DNA of 64,000 bases. It comes from Coenobita brevimanus. Its lineage: Eukaryota; Arthropoda; Malacostraca; Decapoda; Coenobitidae. This document shows, piece by piece, positions 32,882-43,850 of this stretch. The stretch lies in NCBI GenBank assembly GCA_032717465.1, contig JAVRFU010000144.1, positions 283,510-347,509 on the forward strand. Reading direction: 5' to 3'. The notes under the pieces were generated by a model. That model had not been told where the DNA came from and did not search any database. It saw only the letters and a list, made by a program, of their open reading frames with translations. Every line of letters begins with the position of its first letter. Within the stretch, counting starts at the first letter, position 1. The translations under genes and the position numbers were made by a program.

Positions 32882-34884
32882 GTTCTTACCTAATTGTTCT
32901 TACCTAATTGTATCTTTACAGGAATGAGTCAAGCTCGTATTGTCCCGTGTCTTAGACCATATTTATCGTACATATCCTTAAATTTGTGAATTGTTTTGGC
33001 ACACACTATTTCATTCGGTAGTGCATTCCATTGATCAATTGCTCTGTTTGGGAAACTGAATTTCCTTACGTCTTTATCACCTCTCTTCTTATGCAGTTTT
33101 TTGCAGTGTCCTCTTGCTGATGCTTCTCCATATGTTAAGTAATCATTTATGTCTATTTTCTCCTTTCCTGATATGCACTTATATAGCATTATCATGTCAC
33201 CTCTTTTCCTTCTCTCCTGTAGTGTTGGTAGATTCAGTTTATTTAGTCATTCTTCGTAGCTTAGGTCCCTTAAGCTTGGTATCCATCTTGTAGCGGCCCT
33301 TTGAACTTTTTCAATCTTGTCTATATGCTTTTTGAGATGAGGACTCCAGACTATTGATGCATATTCCAGGGTTGGTCTAATGAATGATGTTATTATCCTT
33401 CTTAGCATGTCTTCATTTATGTATGTGAATGCTATTCTCATATTTGCAAGCAGTGTATACATGTTCCGTACCTTCTCGCTGATGTGGTCAGCCGGAGATA
33501 GTCTGTTATTGATAATCACACCTAGGTCTTTCTCTCTTTCTGATGTGTATAGGGTTTTATTTCCTAACTTATAATCCCAATCAGGTCTTTTTCCACTTTT
33601 ACCAAACTTGATTACATGACACTTGTCCACATTGAATTCCATTTGCCATGTACTACTCCATTCATGAAGTTTATTTAATTCTTCTTGTAGCTCCCTGCAA
33701 GAGTCTGTGCTAGTAATTCTCCTTTGTATTTTTGCATCATCTGCAAACATATTCAGATAGCTCTCATTTCCAGTGTTACTGTTTATATCATTTATGTACA
33801 CTAGAAACATGATTGGTGCCAGCACCGAACCCTGTGGTACTCCACTAGTCACTTCTTTCCATGATGAGTAGTTTCCTCTTAGTACTGTCCTCATTTCTCT
33901 TTTTATGAGAAAGTCTTGCATCCAACAAAACAGTTTGCCTCGAATTCCTCCTTGATGGTACAGCTTCCATAAAAGTCTTTGGTGTGGTACTGTGTCAAAA
34001 GCTTTCTTGAAATCTAAATAGATACTGTCCACCCATCCTTCCCTTTCCTGTATTGTGTTTGTTACTCTGTCATAGTAGCTCAACAGATTAGTAACACATG
34101 ATTTTCCTTTTCTGAAACCAAACTGTCTTTCTGTTATCATACTGTGTTCTTCTAGATGATTTACCCAAGCTTTTCTTATAAGTTTTTCTAATGCCTTGCT
34201 TACAACACTGGTCAGTGATACTGGTCGGTAGTTGAGAGGATTTTGTCTATTTCCTTTCTTGAATAAGGGGACTATATTTGCTTTTTTCCAAATATCAGGT
34301 AGTTTCCCTTGACTCAAGGATTTCTTGAAAATTAAAAATAATGGTTTACTTAACTCCTTTGCACATTCTCGTAACACCCAACATGAAATTTCATCAGGAC
34401 CACTTGCTTTTCCTCTGTCTAATCTACTTAACTCCTCCTGTATTACTTTTTCTGCTATTTGTATATCTGGTAGTATGTGTGGACATGCGTGTTCCACATA
34501 TTCCCTCTCAAAATTTTTTCTTCTGTAAAAACTAATTGGAAATTCTTATTTAGTGCTTCACAAATATCTTTCTCTTGTGTATAAGTGATTCCCTCATCCG
34601 TGATGGATTGTATTATATCTTTTACTTTGGTTTTGCTTCTGATATAGCTGTAAAACAGCTTTGGTTAATCACTACTTTTATTTATTATATCCTCCTCAAA
34701 CTGTTTTTGGGCTTCCCTCCTTATTCTTGTATAGTCGTTTCTTGCCTGTTTGTAATTATTATACGCCCTTTCACTATTGTGTCTTCTGTATCTATTCCAC
34801 AACAAATCTCTTCTTTCTTTTGATTTTTTACATTCTGTATTGAACCATTTCTGTATTTTCTTATCTGCTTCTTTGTGCTGTGGG
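32882..34884 (-). mobile_element. CR1-like LINE with long RT ORF
   Basis: The minus ORF 34497-33247 (416 codons) encodes a nearly complete RT: GKASGPDEISCWVLRECAKE, NYRPVSLTSVVSKALEKLI, QFGFRKGKSCVTNLLSYYD, YLDFKKAFDTVPHQRLLW (catalytic Asp), GVPQGSVLAPIMFLVYIND and YLNMFADDAK (catalytic DD). A TGA replaces Arg near 33252, after which the C-terminus continues at 33195-32929. The 3' end carries two 14-bp AATTAGGTAAGAAC units. The upstream end (34665-34884) encodes KKIQKWFNTECKKSKERRDL. It lies inside a Jockey-like LINE. Confidence 0.88.
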
Positions 34885-35033
34885 ATGTGTGCAGCTGTGT
34901 TTGCATTTTGGTGTGTACTGTACATGTAAGGGTTATATTATCTGCATAGGAAGCTGTGTGTATCTGTGGTGTGTGGGGTGTGGGTATGTCGTGCATGTAA
35001 AGGTTAAAGAGTGTAGGGGACAAAACAAAAAGA
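34885..35033 (-). mobile_element. Jockey/I-like LINE, RT catalytic fragment
   Basis: Encodes VLSPTLFNLYMHDIPTPHTP then TASYADNITLTC on the minus strand, the 'SPTLFN.Y..D' and Y-A-D-N catalytic motifs. Continues conceptually into 32881-31790 once the CR1-like insert is removed. Confidence 0.75.
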
Positions 35034-35094
35034 GTTTGAGATGATGGTGGTGATCATTATGATGATGATACATATATATATATTTTTTTCATAG

Positions 35095-35150
35095 ACCACA
35101 CAACCCCTCTTGAATATGGCACATTCCAGTTAATCCTGGAATTGACAGAG
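35095..35150 (+). pseudogene. UBE2A/RAD6-like exon copy 2 (broken)
   Basis: After TTTTTTCATAG, the sequence CCACACAACCCCTCTTGAATATGGCAC...CTGGAATTGACAGAG aligns with copy 1. One frame hits TGA early; with one missing base allowed it reads LEYGTFQLILELTE. The donor is lost (GAGTTCAAG). Confidence 0.55.
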
Positions 35151-35214
35151 TTCAAGATGGTGGTGGTGATGAGTATAATGATACTGAATACATTTTTAAA
35201 ATTTTAGATGTAGT

Positions 35215-35700
35215 GCTGCTGTCGGGTGTCTGCCCTTTCCTCTCCTCCATCCTTCTTTCCTTCCATCCTCTTCTGTCTTCCTTTCCTTCATTCTTTCCTC
35301 CTCCTTCTGCCTATGGATAACTTTACACTCCCTCTTTTGTCTTTCTTTCCTTCATTCTTTCCTCTTCCTTCTGCCTGTGGGTGACCCTACACTGAGTGAC
35401 AAGCCAAATGGTTTCCTGTACACCAGGAAACCATTTACTATGCTGGGTGGTAACCATATAACCAAATTTTGGCGGCTGGTGGTTTAGTGGGTAATTATTG
35501 CACTCCAATCGGATTGGGCTGGTGAAGGTTTATATCCAAGGGATGGTTGGGGTTGATTGCTCATGTAATGCCACTCAGGGATGAGTCAGGCTGGTCACTC
35601 TCATCTTTTTGTCAGGACCAACTTGCCTAGCCCCGGGTTCTACACTCCTCTCTGGGGCGACATAGGATTGGATGATGAATGAGTGAATGAATTATTATTA
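35215..35700 (+). repeat. SINE type Y copy, opposite orientation
   Basis: Runs from GTAGTGCTGCTGTCGGGTGTC through a duplicated CCTTCTGCCT segment, the hairpin (about 35407-35440), A-box-like TGGTTTAGTGGG (35479-35490), B-box-like GGTTTATATCC (35527-35537), and a GGATTGGATGATGAATG end. It faces the next copy tail to tail. Confidence 0.88.
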
Positions 35701-35703
35701 TTA

Positions 35704-36215
35704 TTTCATCCATCCATCCATCATCCAATCCTACATTGCCCCATGAGGAACGTAGGAGCCCGGGGCTAGGCAGTTGGTCTCGATATTTAAGATGAGAGTG
35801 ACCAGCCTCACTCATCCCTGAGTGGCATTACATGAGCAATCAACCCCAACCACCCCTTAGATATAAACCTTCACCGGCTCAATCCGACTGGAGCGCAATA
35901 ATTACCCACTAAACCACCAGGTGCCAAAATTTGGTTATATGGTTACCACCCAGCGTAGTAAATGGTTTCCTGGTGTACAGGAAACCATTTGGCTTGTCAC
36001 TCAGTGTAGAGCCACCCACAGGCAGAAGGAAAAGGAAAGAAAGACAGAAGAGAGAGTGTAAAGTCACCTGTAGGCAGAAGGACAAGGAAAGGATGAAGGA
36101 AAGAAAGACAGAAAAGGATGGAAGGAAAGAAGGATGGAAGAGAGGAATGGGCAGACACCTGAGAGCAGCACTACATCGAGTGAGTGGATGGTGAGTGCCC
36201 CCATCTACCACCAAT
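35704..36215 (-). repeat. SINE type Y copy
   Basis: Left (CATC)n tail at 35708-35725, tRNA-like centre near 35880-35930, hairpin 35960-35990, an internal duplication of the GGCAGAAGGA segment, and the end GTGAGTGGATGGTGAGTGCC. An (ATT)n microsatellite (36216-36305) follows. Confidence 0.88.
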
Positions 36216-36289
36216 TATTATTATTATTATTATTATCATTATTATTATTATTTTTTATTATTATTATTATTGTTATTGTTATTATTATT

Positions 36290-36745
36290 ATTATTATTAT
36301 AATTATAATGCTGTATGGTAGTGGGACCTGGGCAGTAAAGGAAGAGGATATTTGCAGTCTCAAATGTACAGAAATGAGAGTGGTCATGTGGATGTGCAGT
36401 GCATATCTGCGTGCAAGGGCTGGGGGACTAGGTTTACAGTGGAAGACTTGAGAGGTAGGATGGGACTGGAGTGTATTGGTGTTGTGATGAGGAGAGGTAG
36501 ATTGAGGTGGTCTGGGCATGTGGAGAGGATGAGGGATGATAACTGGGTACAGAAAGTGAGAAGTGTTAAAGTTGGGGGTAAAGAGGTAGACCTAAAATGA
36601 CCTGTGATGAGGTCATTGAGTGTGACCTGAAGGATAAGGGACTGAATAGGGAAGTTGCCAGAGATTGAGCAGCTTGGAGAGCCGCCACTAGGTGATGAAG
36701 GCTGATGCATGCAAGCATGTTGGAACCTTCAAAAACGAAACGACA
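36290..36745 (+). repeat. Family C LINE 3' fragment
   Basis: AATGCTGTATGGTAGTGGGACC (MLYGSGTWAVKEEDI) to GGAGAGCCGCCACTAGGTGATG and AAAAACGAAACGACAAG; same terminus as the 61.8 kb copy. Frames broken. Confidence 0.8.
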
Positions 36746-36763
36746 AGTTATTATTTTTTCAAG

Positions 36764-36797
36764 GCAGACGACACTCCCCTTTGAAGACATTAATATC
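36764..36797 (+). pseudogene. UBE2A/RAD6-like exon copy 3 (scrap)
   Basis: TTTTTTCAAG|GCAGACGACACTCCCC then TTTGAAGAC: the ADDTPFED start of the same exon with a stop or indel after it. Only about 30 bp are recognisable. Confidence 0.45.
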
Positions 36798-36887
36798 ATT
36801 TTTGTCCACCCCTAATGGGATTAAGGCATCTGGCTATAGATACAGTAGAGAGGTATATAGATTATTATTATTATTATTATTTTTCAG

Positions 36888-37027
36888 GGCAGACAACACC
36901 CTCTTTGAAGCCAGCACTTTGGTGTAGCGCCGCCAGCCTGTCACCATCAAACTGGTCAGCAAGATGTTCCAGGCCAGTGTTTACTTGGATGGTGGCATTT
37001 GCTGGGACATTCTATTCTAATTTGATG
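36888..37027 (+). pseudogene. UBE2A/RAD6-like exon copy 4 with active-site loop
   Basis: After TTTTTCAG the frame reads ADNTLFEASTLV-stop-RRQP, then VTIKLVSKMFQASVYLDGG and ICWDILF-stop before GATG|GTAAAT. It matches the UBE2A/RAD6 segment from the 'FED' loop across [21 protein letters not shown], so two normally separate exon parts lie together. The catalytic Cys of 'ICxDIL' is present, but the HPN element is QAS and two stops are in frame. Dead copy. Confidence 0.7.
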
Positions 37028-37359
37028 GTAAATTAGACAGACCCGATTCTTTATCCATTGGCAGAATCTTGTATAATTTAGTAATGGATGTGACAGTCAT
37101 CAAACAGTGCATGCTGAATAAGGACTATAGTTCATTCACATTAACTTGTCCCAGATTGTCATCGTTTTGCAGCTTGTCATAGTTGTGAATGAGGCCTTTA
37201 GTCATGTAGTAAGTTCAGCAAAATAATGTCCCATGGGAATTTTGGTATGACAGCAAGCCACTATTCAGATATCTCAAGGATGCCCCAAAATAACATTAAA
37301 AAACTTGTTGGCAGTCAGAGAAAATGTTGGCATTAGCCTAATGACACCTGTATTGAAAG
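37028..37359. other. Unassigned sequence
   Basis: No coding similarity seen between the E2-like fragment and the Tigger element. Confidence 0.35.
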
Positions 37360-37361
37360 TA

Positions 37362-40216
37362 CAGTGGGCCCCCATTTATGCATGTTCAGTTTATGCATTT
37401 CTACATTTATGCAAGCGGCAAAATATTCATTCAATAGTTATCAGTTTATGCGAAATTAAGTCATTTTATGCGGCTTGCTACACATAGTGGCCTAAATTCG
37501 GGGAGAAACACAATTATGCGTGCACTCCATCATTTTATGCGAGGCTGTGGTGGCCTGGCTGTGCCTGGTTGAGAGAGAGAGAGAGAGAGAGTGTTCACCG
37601 AAGTTCATAAAATTTTATACAGTACTTTATTCTCTACCAATATATTCATGTAATATCTATTTTAAGGTAAAAGTAATCAAAATAATCAATTACCGGAATA
37701 AGTGAGTATCGCCCATCACTAGTGAATGAGTGTAGTTGCCGCCGGCTGGCTGTGCGTAGCTACTGCGCCACTTGTGAGACAGTTTCATAGTTGGGCAGTA
37801 TTCCGCTGCTCCCGCCATTTGAACATAGTGCTCAGTCTGCCCCTTGCTTGCCCTCCATTGACCTTGTGATTGTTTGCTGGTCGCACAATTTTGCTTATTT
37901 TCGCACAGTCTGAGTTGCATATCGTTTGGCTGCTATTATGCCACTAAGTCAAGGAGGGAAAAGTAAGAGTATCGCTCTACAGATGAAGAGAGATGTCATC
38001 GAGAGAAAAGAGAATGGTGAGGGTATTACAGCCATTGGTAAAGCTATGGGGTTGGGTTAATCATCAGTGAGAGCAATTTGGAAGAACAAGGTGGAAATTT
38101 TGAAAAGCATCAAGGCCTGTGGCTCGTCTGGCCTAGACTCTCACACTTACACTACAGACGATCGAGTGGTAAAGATGGAGAAGTTTCTGAACATCTGGAT
38201 ATCGAGGAAAGAACAAGAGGGGGTACCACTGGACAAGCGTCAAATTAAACAGCAAGCAAAGGCATTTTACCAAATTATTTGCCACAAGTCGAACTCCCCT
38301 CCAGGCAAGTTTACTGCATCAAATGGGTGGTTACAGCATTTCCTGGAAAGGAAAGGAATTTGTAATGTGAAGCTGACCGGAGAGAGTGCCTCAGCAGACA
38401 GTGTGGCAACTGGGATGTTTTCTACTTATCTGAAGGAGCTAATCGACGAGGGAGGCTATAGTCCTGACTGCATTTATAACATGGATGAAGCTAGATTACG
38501 ATACAAAAGAATGCCCAAGTCAACCTACCTCGCAAAACAAATCAAGCAAGCTCGCGGCAGAAAAACATATAAGTCTAGAATAACTGTGCTCTTTTGTTTA
38601 ACTTGACTGGCACTCACAAAATGAAGCCTATGGTGGTACACACAGCAAAGCATCCCAGGTGTTTCAAGCACCTGCGAGACATGAGCAACGCACCTGTTTA
38701 CTGGAGGGCGACCCAGAATGGCCGGATGAACTCGTCAACAACCAAGGATTGGCTGTTAAAGCATTTTGTGCCAGATGCAAAGTTAAAGTGTCAACAGTTG
38801 GGGATACCCTTTCAAGTTATTCTAATAATGGACAACTGCCCTGCCCACCCTGACTATCATTCAGATCTTCATCCCAATGTCAAGATTGTTTTTCTTCCCC
38901 CTAATACTACAAGTGTGGTCCAGCCGTTAGATCAAGAAATCATTGCTAATGTGAAAGCGCTTTATCAGATGCATGTCTATAAGCTTCAGAGGTCAAGAAC
39001 TGAGAGTGGGAAAGAAATTTGTTAAATCATTGCTGAGGCTGACGAGGATGCTGACATTAACAACCCTTAGCTCCAGGCTGAAGAAGATAAGGAAGTTGAT
39101 GATCCTCAACCACTACCCCAGGCTGACCACTAAGTGCTGAGTGTGCACCAGTTCCGGTGCCAGTTCACCGTTAAGAGTGCAGTGGATAATCTTCTTAAGG
39201 CATGGAACGAGATCAGTGATGCTACAATTTATCATGCCTGGAAGCCTCTCTGTCCCATTCTAGTTAGTGAGCAATGCGGACAAGTGCAGAACATGGGTGA
39301 CAGTGTTACACAAGCCGTAGAGGCAGCAAGGCAGGTTCCCGGGTTTAGTGAGATGACTCTTGAGGACATAGCAGAGATTAGTGCAGCTGGTGAAGTGACT
39401 ACCCCAGAAGACATCATGAGTGCTACAGCAATTGAGGACAGTCTACAGGATCAGCCACAATCCCTGCAAGTCACATCTGCAGGAGAACTCGCTATGGCAA
39501 ACATTTGTGTTATCTTGGTAGCTGTAGATGAATTGAAGGATGTCTTAATGGCAAACGAGCAGTCAAGCATTCGCAAAACAGAAGTGATTCATGCCATTGA
39601 CAACATGTTTCACATCTACAAAGAACAGCACATTAAAAAATTGAACAGGAGGAAGCAAACATTAATAACAAAAATTGCTCATCTTGTCCAGCCAGCCCAA
39701 CCCGGCCAGCCAGCCCAACCCGGCCAGCCAGCCCAGCCTGCCGCACTATTCGAGACCAAGCCAGGCCCATTGCACCAGAATGATGATGTAATGTCTGTTG
39801 TGAGTGATCACGATTTTGAAGGCATCATTCAAGAGGTGGATGCTATGAGGTGTTCTGGGGCAGTGTTAGGTGATAGCAGTAGTGAGGAAGAGGATGAGCA
39901 GTAACCTCGCCCACAGCAACGGAATCCCACCCTCCCCTGCAACTTGGTAGAATTACGGTAAACAACGATTTGTACATTGTTCTTTGTTTATTATTGTACC
40001 TTAGTTGGAATACATATCATTGTTCTTTATAATAGAGGAGTATTAATGTCCATGTGAGTGTGAAAATAATATAATCATAAGTCTAGCCCCTAAAGTGGGG
40101 AATGTCTGTCCACCAAACTCCATTTTTCCCATAAGGCCTGCGGTTCCATTTATGCATTTTCCATTTATGTGTGCTTGTTTGTCCACCAAATTGTCGCATA
40201 AATGGGGGCCCTATTG
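37362..40216 (+). mobile_element. Tigger/pogo-family DNA transposon, complete, TA target duplication
   Basis: The left end CAGTGGGCCCCCATTTATGC at 37362 and the right end, reverse complement of GCATAAATGGGGGCCCTATTG ending at 40216, form terminal inverted repeats with a few mismatches. TA flanks both sides (37360-37361, 40217-40218). About 2.86 kb, with a single + strand transposase gene inside, as expected for this Tc1/mariner-superfamily branch. Confidence 0.9.
37938..39904 (+). pseudogene. Tigger transposase (TIGD1-like), broken
   Basis: ATG 37938 opens MPLSQGGKSKSIALQMKRDV with a psq/HTH domain. An in-frame TAA lies at 38058-38060 (GLG-stop-SSVRAIW). The CENP-B type DNA-binding part and FTASNGWLQHFLERKGI follow. 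The DDE domain starts YNMDEARLRYKRMP (first Asp; the usual T-G-L after DE is ARL) and continues after a frameshift near 38595 with QVILIMDNCPAHP (second Asp) and IVFLPPNTTSVVQPLDQEII (third acidic residue). Stops at 39022 and 39068 precede the C-terminal frame 39134-39904, which carries a Gln-Pro-Ala-Gln-Pro-Gly repeat (39690-39740). Not functional. Confidence 0.85.
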
Positions 40217-41035
40217 TATATCACTGGCACATTTCACTTGGATTTTTTTATCAAGACAACCTACAAAACTTACATGTTTGCTGCTGTGATTAAATTTTCA
40301 TCCAGGTTCTGCCTCATAGAGCCCCAGTAGGATTAAAGTGATTTTATTTTCAGGAGGCAGTTTTTTTTTATCAAGTAAATGATAAAATGAACCTCAGTGA
40401 CTGAACAGACAGTAGTAGCTACTTTTGTATCATAATACACCCTTTTTTCCTATTGCTTCTAATCCCCCCCTTGTTGTATGTTGCAGGGGAGGGAGGAGGA
40501 GGGAGAGGGAGTGGAGGGGAGGGAGGGCATAAGGGGGCAGGAAGGAGGGGGGATGAAGGGGGAGAGAGGAGGGAGAGGGGGATGGAGGAAGCTGCTTTTC
40601 AGGGAAGTGGAAGAGGTAGAGGGAAGAAGGATGACCAGAGATGGAAAGACAAGGAGGGGAAAGGAAGAAAGGAGAGAGAGATGGGGTGGAGGAGAGGCAG
40701 GAAGGAGGAAGAATGGACATGAAGGGAGGGATAGAGGGGGTGGGAACTGGTGGGGGGATGGAGGGGGCAGGGAACAAGTGGAGGGAAAGAATGTTGAGAT
40801 TGGTGGAATCTGCCAGCTTTGGTCAGCCTGGCTGGAGCTGTGACTGGTGAAGGATTTTTACATTTTTTTATAAGATTTTTTTTCCTTTTTCTTCCCATTA
40901 ATTGTTTTTATGCTGATAATATTGACTTTAGCGTGTCTTGCAAACATTCCTGAGTATTTCTAAAGCTTACCCATTGATATTTTTCCTGGAGTTTTTAGTG
41001 TCATGGCTTATATGAATGTTCTTTTTCAGGGGTGT
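40217..41035. other. Non-coding with purine-rich tract
   Basis: 40487-40800 is almost pure G/A on the + strand. The Glu/Gly/Arg-rich frames in it are composition artefacts. 41036-41130 is a decayed family B terminus (GACATGGAGGTGAAGTAATTTGTGGGCACC). Confidence 0.5.
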
Positions 41036-41339
41036 GAGTTTGGGGGGAAGGACAGCATGATGGCAAAAAACTGCATGACATGGAGGTGAAGTAATTTGTG
41101 GGCACCTTTCCGGCATCAAGGCATTTAGCTGTACAGGACTACCACCACCACAGCTACCAGAACTATCATAGCCACTACTAGAGCAACCACAACCATCATA
41201 ACACTATTGCTGGAGAGGACATTTAGCTGGATACGACTTTGGTCAGTATGCCGTAACCATATCTATTATTTTTTTGTGCCTGCTACTTCCATATGGCTTT
41301 ATATAGCTTAAGAGGCTTTTCTAGAGGGGTTAGATATAC

Positions 41340-41800
41340 ATACAGCAGACTTTCACCAACAAAAGTGATGATATGTAGGGCAGGTGGCAATACTGTCAAA
41401 GCAGAGGAAGTGTGGCCAGGTGTAGTTTGCTGCAAGGGTGTGGGAAATAACTTCATCTTGGTCAGTGTTTGTGATAAGTGGCTGCATAGGAGATGTAATG
41501 GTGGATCAAGCGGAAATGACTCACTCCGGCCCATAGCTCTTCCCGCCCTAGTCACTCCGACCCTTAGCTAATAATAATAATTAGGTTAGCTAAAAATGAG
41601 TAATAATAACAGCTGTAACGACTGGATTTCTGTCAGGAAAGGGGGGCCGGTGTGACTAGGGTGGGAGGCCAGAGTGGCCAGGGCCAGCAAAACTAGGGGC
41701 CGGCGTGACTTGAAACCCATCAAGCAGCGTGGAGAGCCGCCATTAGGTGACCACGGCTGATGCATGCAAGGATGTTGGTGCCTTTGATACGATGATACAA
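41340..41800 (+). repeat. Two family C LINE fragments
   Basis: 41340-41500 encodes KVMICRAGGNTVKAEEVWPG and CDKWLHRRCNGG, the region around the PHD-like finger with its first cysteines mutated. 41600-41800 carries the family C terminus (GGAGAGCCGCCATTAGGTGACC). Sequence between them is rearranged. Confidence 0.65.
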
Positions 41801-43489
41801 ATTGAATTCTAAATTTGGTATAGAATATCTTATTTAACACTGATCCCTTGTCCCTTTTCAGTTAATTTACAGCCAGGTGTAGTAAGATTGGGTGAGTAAT
41901 TTTGACTAGTAACCAAGGAGAAACATTCCATACTTAAGGCTCAGTTTTCCATGCAACAACTTTGTAAAGATCCCTAGCTCCTTTTCAGTTAGTTGATGGC
42001 CAAGTGTATTCAGTTTGAGAGGTTAGTTTGACTATAGGTGCATTACAGTAACTAGGTTCATATTTTCATTTGTGGGTTATTTCACAGAGCTTATTGGTAG
42101 AAAGACAGTGGTTTGGCTCTACATTCATCCCATAGCACTTCGTGACCAGCCTTATATTTTGATATTTGTCTAGTATTACAGTTTAGCATTTAAGATGGAG
42201 GGATGGCAAATTTAGACCAAGTTACCTGCCCTTGGGTGGGAAAGGAGGTCCGGATGATCGATGATGATAGAGTATGGTAACAATGGACTCATTCCTAACC
42301 CCTAGTTAAGGGTTTGTCAAAGTCCATGCAACCACATCTTCATGTTAGTCATGGGAATGACCCTTTATTAGAAAACTGGCTATAGGAGCAAGAATATGTG
42401 GCTGATGTGTTACTGGGATCATCCACACCTTTCTCACCCCAAGGTAGGGTCCAGAGAGGCAGAAAAAAACTTGATAGAATGAGATACTAACCAGTGTTCA
42501 TCCAGTTGAATGAGCCACATGGCCATTCTCACCATTCAGGCCCCTGGAATCCTGGTATCAAGGGGATAGAATGTTTGCTGAGCCATTGACCATGATGAAG
42601 CAGTCTACTGTAAATGGCAGTATACAGGTTTTACTCTAACCTGGCCTAAAATTCTCTTTCCAGCCATATTCCTGAGCTGTAACAAGAGTTTAATTCATCA
42701 TCCATAACAAGAGTAATTCTAGACTATAATGTTAGTCCTGAAGTGTTATGGGTAAGATGTAGATGTCGTATTGTCTTTCTGCCTTTGTGCTACAAAAAAG
42801 CTGCAAAAGGACAAATTTAGGCCTACCTATAATCTCCAGTCTTTCAAACGCAGTGTGTCCAGGTATCTCGAAATGAACGGATCTTGAATTTGGCTCTTTT
42901 GTATTGTTTTTGCATTTTTTTTCTTGGAAGGAATGGTGTGCAGGCTCCTTGCCTATGGTTTCTTCTTCCTTGCATAAAAAAAAAAAAAAAAAAAAAAAAA
43001 AGCAGCCATACTCTTTTCTTGAACTTGGCCTCAACTGCCCCTCATCTTGATAATGATCTTGTAAGAATAAACATTAGAATATATTATACTCATTTCACTT
43101 TAATTTGGTCTAAAAGTGACAACTCCCAGTCTTGAAAACTGAGCTGTAAGAAAAGCCTATTGAAATAATGCCATGCTCTTCATTTTGGTTTAAAAATTCT
43201 CAGCATCTTGAATTTTTTGAGTTTGAACAATAGTTAAACACTAGAATATGATGCTCATCACAAAGAAGTGCTGTGGAAAGGATAACTAGCTGTAGCATTG
43301 CATTGCTCTGCCACTGAACTATGTATGAAATGGGTTACTGAAGACAGTGTTGGGCAAGTTGAGGTATATGGTAGTGGTAGTTGGAGTAGTAGTAGTAATA
43401 GCAGTAGTGGTAGTGTAATCTGGTGTATTTCTGCTGAATGTCTACTCTAAATGTAAATAATTTGTAATACAGTACAGTATATTCCCTCT
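41801..43489. other. Unassigned, intron-like
   Basis: 42222-42268 holds the end of SINE type Z (GGGTGGGAAAGGAGGTCCGG). An A-run of about 25 lies at 42976-43001. No coding homology seen. Confidence 0.4.
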
Positions 43490-43850
43490 TCTGTTGTTCT
43501 TTCCCTCATTCTTTCCTCTTGCTTCTGCCTATGGGTGACTCTACACTGAGTGACAAGCCAAGCAGTTTTCTGTACATCAGGAAGCCACTTACTATGCTCG
43601 GTTTTAACCAGGTGTCCAAATTATGGCGCCTGGTGGTTTAGTGGGAAATCAAGGCATTCCAATCGGATTGAGCTTGTATAGGTTTATATCCAAGGGATGG
43701 TTGGGGTTTATTGCTCATCAAATGCCACTCAGGGATGAGTGAGGCTGGTCACTGTCATCTTAAATGTCAGGACCAACTTGCCGAGCCCCAGACTCCTATG
43801 CTTCTCATGGGACAACATAGGATTATATGTTGGATGGAATAGATTTTTCA
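43490..43850 (+). repeat. SINE type Y copy, diverged
   Basis: CTTGCTTCTGCCTATGGGTGAC, a damaged hairpin (43560-43590), GCGCCTGGTGGTTTAGTGGG at 43627-43646, GGTTTATATCC at 43681-43691, and end GGACAACATAGGATTATATG. More diverged than the 35-36 kb copies. Confidence 0.8.

Noticed and set aside
37938..39904. A domesticated TIGD1-like host gene
   Set aside because: It sits between recognisable terminal repeats and TA duplications and has multiple stops, so it is a dead transposon copy.
40430..40850. Gly/Glu/Arg-rich and Pro/Ser-rich frames
   Set aside because: Both strands of a polypurine tract; no start context or homology.
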